From the NCBI GenBank assembly GCA_030062745.1, contig CP099849.1, positions 17,778,144 to 17,842,143 on the forward strand: a stretch of 64,000 nucleotides of DNA, given 5' to 3'. Shown in pieces: positions 33,301-45,300 of the stretch. The position numbers and the translations under genes are program-made. The stretch's first letter is position 1; every line of letters begins with the position of its first letter. Source of the DNA: Capitulum mitella. Taxonomy: Eukaryota; Arthropoda; Thecostraca; Pollicipedomorpha; Pollicipedidae. The notes below the pieces were generated by a model. The model worked only from the letters and a program-made list of their open reading frames with translations, made no database searches and was not told the origin of the DNA.

Positions 33301-36300
33301 CTGGGCCGTTCGCGCATGCGCCGACGACTCCAAGTTCAGCGTGAACCTGTATATAAATGAAACAGGTGTTACAAGACGAAACGACAGCGCAGATCCATAG
33401 CACATGTGCTTCCGCGGGCATAGTTCAAAAGGTAGTGTCGGAAGTCGGAGTAAAGTTATTGGCACTCGCCCTCTGATCTTCCTCTAAAAAAAAAACGTAT
33501 TAAGACAGGGGTTTAGTATGCTCTGTGAAATCGTGAGACGTACCCGGCGAATAATGTATAGTGTTTTCATCGCCACATTACGCATCGGCCCATTATATAT
33601 GCCTGTATGTATGTACAGTAACGTCTGGGAGCAGATTCCACCCTTCTCACCCACCGAAGAACGAAGGCAAATATTCTGCAGATCGACTATAGTGTAGTTT
33701 AAATGTACACGGAACGGCACCATTGAAAGGCAGACATGTGAACCTCAAAGACGAGGACAAAATGTAGGCCTTTACATAGGTTTCCTTCATATTCATCTTA
33801 AAATAAGAATTACAGCAAAGTCCAGGGCCTGAGGTTCCGGCTCACACGGGGACAGCGTATCATTCACGGCCCCGGTCACATCACGATCGATCCAGTAGAT
33901 CGCATCACTCCTCGGAGGCAGTGAGCCTCAACATCATCAAAGGCCTGACCTGATCCCGCTGACCTGTTGCGGCGTCCCAGTGAGGAGCGGTGACCCCGCT
34001 GACCTGTTGCGGTGTCCCAGTGAGGAGCGGTGGCCCAGATAACCTGCTGTAGTGTCCCAGTGAGGAGCGGTGGCCCCGCTGATCTATTGTGGCGTCTCAG
34101 TGAGGAACGGTGACCCCGCTGACCTGTTGCGGTGTCCCAGTGACGATGTGCCGTCGGCCATGGCCCAGCTGGTGCTGGTCTGCCAGGTACTGGTGGAGCG
34201 GTGGGAGGCCGCCCTGCCGACGACGGCCGGGCCGCCGCCGCCGCCGCCTGCAGCCGGTCCTCCGGCGCCCGCGGGCGCGGCGGCGGCCGACACCTCCAGG
34301 CGGTGCAGGTTCTCCAGCAGGATGCCCACCAGCGGGAAGTAGAGTGTGGCGATGCGCGCCTTCTGGCCCTGCACGCCCGGGACGGGGCAAAACGCTGACG
34401 TCGCGGACGACCACGTCACGTCTGCACAATGCCGTGTGCGCAGTGAAATATTACGACGGTTTGGTGATATCGACAAGGTCAGACAACACCGCAAATTATG
34501 GCGTTACAGCAAATTACAGCACAATGAAATACCACTGCAATTTACCATGCGGTGGGCCCAGTCACGCTCCACAACGATTTACAATGACGTGGGCATGGAA
34601 ATTCGAAAGCAATTTACAATCCGAGGGTACAGTGATGTGTAGTAGTGACAATGAGGTTTCCTCAGAGAAATACGGTAGGCACAGGTACAGTGAAGTACAA
34701 CAAATGGGTCCAATGACGTTCAACGAGGGGGTGTAGTGACGTGCAGCAGATAGTTGCAGAGAAACCGGCACAATAACATGTGTTCACGAAATAGTGAGGC
34801 GGGCGAGGTGTGAGGTGTAATGAGGTTCTGTCAGATGCCATAGCGAGGTACATCGACATCCGCGGAATGAGATTTGGTATTTTGGGGCCTAGGAGCAGGT
34901 GAGTCACCTGGGGAAAGTGATGCATAGCGAGATAGGTACAATAACAATTGGCACAGTGACCCGGATACAGTGGTGTAGGTGCGCTTGGGTGGGGATAGTG
35001 AGGTGAGCACAGTGAGATGAGTGCAATGAGGTAGGCGCAGTGAGGTGGGTGCAGTGCTGTGGGCACACTGACGCGGACGCGGTGACATGATGTGGATACC
35101 GTAAGGAAGATACAGTGAAGCAGATACAGTGAGATAAATCAATGCTGTGGGAATAGTGGCGTGGGTACAGCGGGAGGTGCGCTCTGTACGCCTGTCGACC
35201 ACGCCCGAAGTCGCCGCCCCACCTTGGTCTGGTAGCGGTCGTCGTAGGCGTGCTTGACGATGAGGTCGCGGACGGCGTGGATGGCCATGCGGCGCACCTC
35301 GGAGATCTGGCTGAGTGCCAGCCGCAGCTCGTGCAGCACCAGCCCCGTCAGGTAGTGCTTGGCGCTGAACGACTCCGACATGAAGTACTGCTGCTCAAAA
35401 TCTGTCCCATCCCACAAACAGGCCAACGTTAGCATAACACTACAGGCGCACACCTGACGACATCGAAGACATCTCTGACCTTAGGTTTAGCACTTAGGTT
35501 TAGAAAGGCCCAGAGAAACTGACAGCACACAAGTGGTGCTAATCCATACTCATAACCTGAGGTCACGATTCGTACTTGTTTTTCGTCCATTTTGATCAAC
35601 ATAAGCACTCTCCTCCCCGGGAGCTCCCTCACCTCCCCTGCAGCCCCCTCTCCTCCCCAGCGGAGCACTCGCCTTCCCGTCAGCTCGTTTTCTCCAACCA
35701 GCCCCCTCAGCTCCTCAGCAGTTCCTTATGATCTTCACCAGGCCCCTCATTCCCCACCTGCCCTCCCTCCCACGCCAGCTCCCCCTGCTCCCCAGGAGCT
35801 CCCTCTCCTCCCCACTATCTCCCCATAACCTCCACCGTCTCCCTCTGCTCCCAACCAGCTCACTCTCCCCCCTCCCCACCAGCTCCCTTTGCTCCCCACA
35901 CCAGTCTCCTCTGCCGTCGCCGGCGGCCGGAGCCGCCTCGGCCGGTCGGCCTTACCGTGCAGAGAGCGAACGCTGATCCGAGCCGGGCTGAAGATGGGCA
36001 GGTTCAGCTGGATGTAGTGCTCGTGCGAGCACACCATCTGCAGAAATTCGAATTTGTACTCCCAGAGCAGGCGCTGGTCGCCGATGCTGAACTTCTCCAG
36101 GTAGGAGGTGATGAGGCGGAACACGAAGCCGCGGTCCATCAGGCTCAGACAGCGCTGGCGGAGAGAGGGGACACAGACGTTATCGACCGCATGCTCTTAC
36201 AGCGCTATCCCACCACAGACGCCCAAACGCCGGACCTGCACCGCCTCACGCCCATGAAGACGCCAAACGGCACTGCGTCGAAAGACAGGCAGCGCCTCGA

Positions 36301-39300
36301 AAACGGAACACGCGCTGAACAGCAGCAAAGCAGGGAGAGCGCACATTTCTCGACAGACCGGCGCGATGCCGGGCGCCCGGCCGCCGCCGTCGGCCAGCTG
36401 ACCTTGAGCAGAGCGGCCATGCTCCGGTTGGCCTCCCGCGTCTCCAGCGGCAGCTCCTTGTACTTCTGCAGGATGTACGGGTAGAACGACTCCAGCATCG
36501 TCTCCAGCTGCTTGTTGAAACTGGCCGCGAACCGTTCGTGCCGCTGCATCTGTGACGTGACGCATGTCGTCACGATGACGCCACACGTCGGCAGGGGCTC
36601 ACCGGGCGGCGGCTGCATCCACCGGTGCAGACACAACATGCGCAATCACTCATGTACAACCCAATCACCGAACCGGTGTGCAAAGACCTGACTGCCAGGT
36701 GGAACACCGCAAATTGCACGAGCACAAGGCCCGCGCTCTCGCCACATCTGGTGTGGCGAGAGCGCACAGGACCTGCGTCAGCGCACTTGGAGTGACGACA
36801 ACGCACAGAAGCTGTACACAGTCCCCTCGCTAACAACACACCGGATAAGACGACGGCGCACGGGACCGCGCTGATGTCACACGCGGGGTAACGAGAGCGT
36901 CCTATGCTGGAAATTACAAACTCCGTCTGGCCCAATTCACAGGCACGGCTGGAAGGGACCGCAAAAACTCAGGGGATCCAACAACGCGCCTGCATAGCGA
37001 AAACAAATGAAAGACAAGTAGTGGGCAATAGCTGGGTATTGGGACAGCCATGGTTACAAATCCAGGGGTGTATTCGCAGCGCGCGTAGAACATTGTATTC
37101 TGCGTGACGTCACGCAGAATCTTTTCCGGACGTGTTCGCAGCGTGCCAGTTTTTTCTTTTGTTTACAACTGTGTTACACTGATGACAATGATTGCGCATG
37201 CAAGACATCACCGTGTTAGACAATAACTGACAACGGACAACGAACATCGTGAATCAGCAGTGAACCGTTTACGAACCCACTGTATTTCGCGAGTTCGGAT
37301 AAACAAAGAGTTCAGAGAGCTCACATTGTTCAAATGCAGTTACTAGCTGGTGGGCGAGGCAATATTATAATTTGTGTCCCATTCGGTTCCTGTTTTCCCT
37401 GGCAGACACAGGCAACGTCGCCCTCACAATAAAAGATTGACCTATTAGTCACTGCCACTGCCTGATCCGCATTATTATTTAACAGTCTTGGTTCGCTTGT
37501 ACTCTGCATGCGCTATAACTCCTTGGGACAGAACGTTAACAAACCAGTTTGTAAATGAACCTGATGCGCCACTGCTGTCTATCTTTGACCAAGTAACGGA
37601 AAAATATTTTGTGCGTTCGGCAAAGATTTTACGTGACGTCACGTAAAAACTTTGTCGTCCGGGTCGCTGCAAACGCCAAAACGCGCTGAATTTGCGGGGT
37701 ATGACGTCATGGATGGCGTTGACGACGACGACGTCACGTAGATTCTACGTTGTCCGGGTCGCTGCGAATACACCCCAGATCAGAAGCCCGCGAATCACAA
37801 CCAGAGCCAATAAAACAAAGCTACAAGGTTCAAGAAGACTATGATGACCAACGCATGATAAGACTAAGACTAACAGATGATTGAACATGACAGATCACAA
37901 AGATATTGAAACCAGTAACCAAAGGACATCAGACTACAGGGCGAAATAATACGGGCTGCGTACCCGCAAGCCTACGAAATGCTGAGCAAACGTACACAAG
38001 AAGCGAAAAGTGTATCAGAGTACATGAAAAGCTGACACCTAAAAAACGTTGTTTTGCCCCACACAAAGAAGCCCTCGACGGCTGGCATTCACACATCAAT
38101 GACTGACATTTGAGCCACAAACTTGGGTTATCAGACCAGCTTCAGTGGACGGCCCAGTAATAACGCTTTTGTGTAGACCTCACGACGATATCACCACCGA
38201 GATTTTCTGGTACGGTGGATCGCACTTGACATATGAAATGAGGTCATATTCAATGGTAAAGGAGAATATCATGTCTGTTAAGACCTGCTATCCTATATAG
38301 CGTACCCAGTACCAATTACACACGAAGACAGATGTCTGAAGAGGAGTCAGTGCCTATCGCGGAGTTGCAAGCACCAATCTTAAATATACATGATCTTTAG
38401 AATAAAACCACACTCTGCAACAGCGATGGAATTACAAATGAAAAAAAAACTTATCACATCATCAAACGCATGCGGGGAGGGGGCAAAATTTTGGCCCAGT
38501 GCAGCTAGTCTGTGAAAAGCGGTGCCGCGTGGCTGAGGCAGGGTGACAACAGCGACGAGGCCGCTCGCGCCACGGACTGGCGGCGGCGCGCGCCGAGCCT
38601 GCAAGCCAGCCAATCAACTCACGTCACCAATCTCGTCACCGGGGTCCGCCTGTGGAGCCAACAGAACAGCCGTGACAGGGAGCGTCACTGACAGGGTGTT
38701 CAGTGGGAGAGACGTGGGACACGGAGGGTCACTGACAGGGTGTTCAGTGGGACAGACGTGGGACGCGGAGGGTCACTGACAGGGAGTTCAGTGGGAGAGA
38801 TGTGGGACACGGAGGGTCACTGACAAGGAGTTCAGTGCGATAGATGTGGGACACGGAGGGTCACTGACAGGGTGTCCAGTGGGACAGACGTGGGACACGG
38901 AGGGTCACTGACAGGGTGTTCAGTGGGACAGACGTGGGACACGGAGGGTCACTGGCAGGGAGTTCAGTGGGAGAGATGTGGGACACAGAGGGTCACTGAC
39001 AGGGTGTCCAGTGGGAGAGATGTGGGACACGGAGGGTCGCTGACAGGGTGTAGAGTGGGAAAGATGAGGGACACGGAGAGTCACTGACAGGGCGTCCAGT
39101 GGGAGAGATGTGGGATACGGAATACGGAATAATAGTTACCGGTGGGATACGGAAGGTCACTGACAAGGAGTTCAGTGCGATAGATGTGGGACAAGGAGGG
39201 TCACTGACAGGGTGTCCAGTGGGAGAGATATGGGACACGGAAGGTCACTGACAGGGAGTTCAGTGCGACAGATGTGGGACACGGAGGGTCACTGACAGGG

Positions 39301-42300
39301 TGTCCAGTGGGAGAGATGTGGGACACGGAGGGTACTGACAGGGAGTTCAGTGCGACAGATGTGGGACACGGAGGGTCACTGACAGAGTGTCCAGTGGGAG
39401 AGATGTGGGACACGAAGGGTACTGACAGGGAGTTCAGTGGGAGAGATGTGGGACACAAGGGGTCACTGACAGGGTGTCCAATGGGGAAGATATGGGACGG
39501 AGATCACTGACAGGGTGTCCAGTGGGGCAGATGTGGGGCACGGAGGGTCACTGACAGGGTGTCCAGTGGGGCAGATGTGGGGCACGGAAGGCTGCTGACT
39601 GGGCGCTGCATGGGATGGAAGTGACAAATAGGAGATGCAGAGGTGGGAACTGGGGAAGCGCTCCTAGCTACCAGCCAGTAACTCTGGGAAGTACGTCCGG
39701 AAAACGAGGCGAAAACGTGCGGGAACAAGGACGGGACGTTCGGACACTGAAGCCCACGTGGTGGGCAAGGGAAGGAACAGAAGATACAGGGTGGAGTTTC
39801 GGGGACACCGAAAGGTACTCAGGCGGGCAGAAACTGGACCGTGCATCAGCGGACGAAAGCCAGCGCGGACCGAGAAACTAAGCCCACACTGGCACCAACT
39901 GGGCATGTTTTCAAACCACTGTCAAACAGACGCCTGCAAAGAGAGACTGTGCTGGTGGCATACCTAAAGCCAAAACAGGCAGGAAATGAAACAAGAAGGC
40001 AATATGACGACACTCGTTTCCTGGACAAACATAAGCAACTACTATCCGTACGGCCCCACAAAAACCACCCCGTATACGCGTTTTCCGCTTTTCCTACGCA
40101 GCTGACCGCATGAGACAATCGGGCCGCGGCACGATCCGGCGACGGACTGCTCGCCGACTCATATGGCCTCTCCTCTCACGGCAAATCCTTCCCTGGGGTG
40201 GGTGCAAAGTTTTACGTAGTGATTCGTGTTGCGGAATGCATTTACAACTGCATGTACATGAGAAGGGAGCCCAGCCATGAAGGGTCACAGGATAACCAGG
40301 ATAGGTTAGTGCAGATGACAGTACTAACAGCAACACGACTCCCTGCCAACAACAGGCCAGTGCGCGGCAAACGCACGCATCGAACGTGGATAATAACGAA
40401 GACGTATTTCACATTATGGCACTTCAGCTAAATGAGCCACCAAGCGGAAGCCAAGTCCTCACACAAGGATCAGCAGAAACGCAACTACAGCCAGCAGCAA
40501 TCTAGGACAGACTACGGCATAGTGGCACCAGCAGGCCGCGCACCGGGGTTCCTGTGCGTGTCGCGCACTACTGTCCAGTGAACGGGCGCGCCCGCGACGC
40601 CCGCCGGCCGAGCGGTGCGGCCGCGGCTCGCCGTCCAGAGCCGGTCCTGAGACCCGCCACCGCCGGCGCCTACCTTGATGCGGCCCGAGTTGAGCAGGTG
40701 CAGCGCCATCGACTTGACGATGATGTCGAACAGTGCGCTCGAGTGCCGCAGCAGCTTGTGCACAAGCAGGAAGTCCATGTTGCTGGGCTGCAGCAGCTGC
40801 GAGAGGCCGCGACACAGCGCCTCGTGCACGGTGGTGCGTCCCTGCGGCTGCAGGCGAGGCTCCGAAAACACGTGCTGCAACAGAACAGACAACCGGCAAT
40901 TAGGTTTGGTGAGGTCTACAGTCGCACGTGCTGCGACAGAACAAACAACCGGCACTCAGGTCTGGTGAGGTCTACAGTCGCACGTGCTGCAACAGAACAG
41001 ACAACCGGCAATCAGGTCTGGTGAGGTCTACAGCCGCGCAGACCGCAACAGCGCAGACAACCGGCACTCACATCTGGTGAAATCTACAGCCACACGCGCC
41101 GCAACAACGCAGACAACCGACACTGACGTCTACAGCTGCACGAGCCGCAACAGCTCAGGCAACCGGTACTCAGGTCTAGTGGGGTCTACGGCTGCACGCG
41201 CTGCCAGAGTACAGACGCGCAGCACTCAGGCGTTGACTCCTCGTGCAGGTACCCCTTCACGCCAACATCGTGAGCCCAAGCTCAGAGGTGAACTCACTCT
41301 GGTGTAGATGTCGACCAAGCGCTGCCGGCCGACCTGATGCAGGGTGGTGATGGCGTGCGTCAGCACCCGCAGCGTGTTCTGTAGCACGTCGTCCGACTCG
41401 GTGCTGACCACGATCCGCAGCAGCTGGTTCAGCAGCGTCGGCAGGAACCGGATCAGCGTGGCCACGTCGATCGCGTGCAGCGCCTGGCCGTCAGGCGACG
41501 CATGTCAGTGGTCAGACCAGACCAGACCAGACCAGACCAGACCAGGTCAGGTCAGGTCAGGTCAGGTCAGGTCAGGTCAGGTCAGGCCAGGTCAGGTCAG
41601 GGAGGACCGACATGAGGCACCGATAGACCAGGCGCACAGGACAGGTCTCGTCAGAAGACAGAGAGTGGAGCCGGCCTTGGATTCCGAGAGGCGAAGGACG
41701 GGCAGGCGGGGTCTGTCGACCAGCACGCGGCAACAGAACTGGTCGAAACAAAGCCAACGGACGGCGATCTATACTGACGACTCGTGCAGTAATATGAAAG
41801 ACAGCAGAAGACGCGTATCGGCCACAAGAACCGCAGTTCCGGAAACTGACGCACCTTTAATGTGTGCACGAAACGATTATAGCGTGAACAGCGAGGGCAT
41901 GCAGAACACGACCCGGTTTGGCATTATAAAGCCACATCAGCGTTGAACAGCGGATGCCGGAGGAGATAATTCGGCAGAGGAAGTACCCCAGGCGCAGTTC
42001 CGGCAACATAAACAGCAGACCACGAGACCAACCCGCAAAACAGGCAGAACCAGGAAGCAACCATACCATCTGCTAAATCCTACACAAAACATTTCACTAC
42101 ATATCTTTGAATCACATCAGCTTCGTAAAATGACTCATCAAAGAAACACTAATCGCACCACATCAGGCATACAGAAATAGATGTCCCAAAATAGCATGCG
42201 GTGACCGGGCTGGTCCATGTACCCAATAACGCTGGTGATAGATCGCCCACGGTTACCCTGTTGATTTCACGACACATCTGCTAAGGAGTCCTGGTGGCAA

Positions 42301-45300
42301 AAATCACGTGTTTCGCTACAGACGATTTACCAGTTTTTTTTTCGGGGGAGGTGGGGGTTACCCAGCCTCCCCTGCTTTCCAACAATGGGCCCGTTATGTC
42401 GATTACGACGTCATCCTTGTGTATGTGTCAGTTTTTGAGGGCAAAGACTTTACCACTATTTTGCGTGATGTACTCTGCCCAACTGCCATGCCAAGTACGT
42501 GACCATGACATTGTATCTGCATTCCTCACCTCAATTAATCTGAGCCGAGTTAAAGTAGCAAGGATTTAGACTTTCTTTGTCACTCAGGATGATTTTCGCT
42601 ATCAGATAACTTTGATTTCGAATGCTCAGTCCAAGCCAATCACACGATATGCTAGCCGTAAGATCTGACGGTGTGACATGTCATATGATCTAACCTTGAT
42701 GATAGCAGCAAAAAACCCCATCCGATATTTCTCTGCTTCCTTTACAGTTTCAGCATACATTAACGTTACTTCCCCAGGTTGTTGATCTGAACTTTCAAAA
42801 CCTAAAGCCAAGAACACAGCCTTTTCATTATGACAAAAGATTTCTGAGCCTTTTCAGAATGTCTGGTACAAAGGAAACATTTCTGAAAAGCTCCGCTTTG
42901 CGTCCATTTCCATAACGGTTTGTAAGCCGTGATGTGAATGCTTGAGAGTGAATGAAAGGATCCCCAAAAAGGGAGCCACTTAAAAGTACGTCCCTTTTTC
43001 TCCAGATTTGATGAATGCTCGGTCGATGTTACTTTCATCTCTCTACCTCCATTAGTCCACGGAGATCTTGGGAGTTCTCGAAACCCGAGGGAACGGCAAT
43101 GGGTGCGCGGTGACACCTCATCCTATCGGGGGGGGGGGGTGGGCGATTCGACTCTGTACTCCCATTCTCTGCAGCTCTGAGACGGGAACGAGCAGCCACA
43201 CGAGGCTCTGGGCAGCCGAGTTACATTTGGTTCCGCACGTTTTGACACATACCCCAGTGTTCAATTACGCCAGCTCATAGATGTATCACGCAGTCATTTT
43301 CAGAGACGTATGGCCGTGATTTCGCAGTATTCTGTACAAACTGTGCGCAGTCAATCAAACACGAGCATTACAAGTTAAACAAGGAGGTTGCATCCACATC
43401 TTGCATCCAAGCTGGATGTGTGTTTTGAAGGTCTCATCATCTCTGGTGATCTTTCAACGGGCATGTGAGGTTAATGACTTGATTTGACATTTTGGAGAAT
43501 TCTGAACATTGCAAACAAGATGGAGACAACGTAAACGGTACAGACTGTTTGTTTGGTCTTGAAGGTTACAAGAACATCAGGTAAGGTCATTTCACATTAT
43601 TTCGAAACATAAATGCGCGCCATTTACGATTCTGTAATGATTTGCCAACTACTCAAAAGTTGATTCAAATCCTGACCTACAAAGGCCATGTCACCTGACC
43701 TGGGCTTATCATGGATTTCGAAAACTAAGCACCGGTATACCACTTACACGATACTAAAGCTTCAGAGTACTGGACGACTTTCGAACATCAACAGTGATGA
43801 AGTGTAGTCAGTGGTGTAGTCCGTGATGTGGTGCTGTACATTTCCCCACGAAGGGAAAACTGACCACTAAGGCAATGCCTAGCTTGACCTGGAGTACAGG
43901 ATCACCAGTGACAGCTACAAAAATATACACATTTAACGTTTATAACAGCACAAAAAATGAGCCATCATGCGACGTTTACCCGAACACTCTACTTTTCTTA
44001 GTTTTCGAGTGACTGGGGGCGGGGCTGCTCAAGTCGAAGGCCGTGTTAGTAAAAAGTTCCGCAGGGCGAAGGTTACTAAATACCGTGGGTGTTTTCAGTG
44101 TCCAGTACCAGTTTCACAAGCATCTGCAAATGTATATACATCACAGCCTGGACAAGGTCATGCGAAGGTCGATGACGAAGGGTAACGGTTCCCGATTTCC
44201 GGAGCAGGGCGGCCAGGACCAAGAGACAAAACCCAAGCCTCAGCGGAACAGCCCATACCCCACTACAACAAGCCACAAACAAGAGGCCGTAGCATCACAG
44301 ACAAACACACACACACACAGACTGACCGAACCTTTAGTATTTTAGGCAGATGGTGCACCACCTAGAACACAAGAAGGCGCTTCAGTTCTGTGATTCAGCT
44401 GCCTTGATTTACGTCCGCAGCGGCAAGCTCGCATCCAACCACGCCACGGAGATGCTGGCGGCACCGCGGAGGCCGCCGCCGCCGCACGGTACAACGTTAC
44501 GCGAGCCGCGTCAGTCACCAACAGTCCTCCAGGAACCAAATGATGCGCGCAGCCGACAGTGCACCTCACCTTGACCTGCTTGGTGGTCTCGTTGTCGGAC
44601 GAGTACACTGTCGGCAGGCGCGACTCGCGCAGCCGGTGCGCGTGCAGGAAGAAGTTGTGCAGGTGCTGGTCGGTGGTGTATATGGTGGAGACCAGGCGGA
44701 ACGTGACCTTGAACAGCGGCTTCTGGCCGTCCACCCAGCGGATGTCCGGACCAGCGTACTGGCGACACAGGCGGGCACGTCCGGTCACCGGACGCCCACA
44801 AGATAACAGACCGCGTGCAACAGGACGCCGACGGGTTTCCCACGTGTCACGGCGCCGGCCACCAGTGCCCGGGCGAGCCCGTGACGCCCGCGCGTCCCAC
44901 GTGACGCTCCAACAGGACGACTGGCCGGGTGCGCCGGTGGTGGTGACGCGATTGCCGTGCCTTAGGGAAGCCGTGTTCTGTGTCCCGTGCCACCGCTCCA
45001 CGTGCATCCATCTCACGTACAACAAATGGGACGAAGACAAAGACAAGTGGACGCGATCCGGGCGCGTGGACGACTTTTTCCTGACAGCCGCACACTGGTG
45101 TCCACTGAACTGCACGATTCCTCTTCGTTTACACATCAGTGTCCGCTAAACAACAGTCGGTGTACAAATAACGAGCGTTCCGAAACACATTATAGCACGG
45201 CTATAGCACAAATCTCCGGCGGAGCAAACAAACTATAGACAGCGATAACAAGGACAACAATGACGGACGCAACACGCAAGGCAACGTCGTGACCGACAAC

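Noticed and set aside
38680-39600. Regular 44-bp repeat resembling a CRISPR array
   Set aside because: Units are contiguous variants with no unique spacers, inside an intron of a eukaryotic gene, and no cas genes are present.
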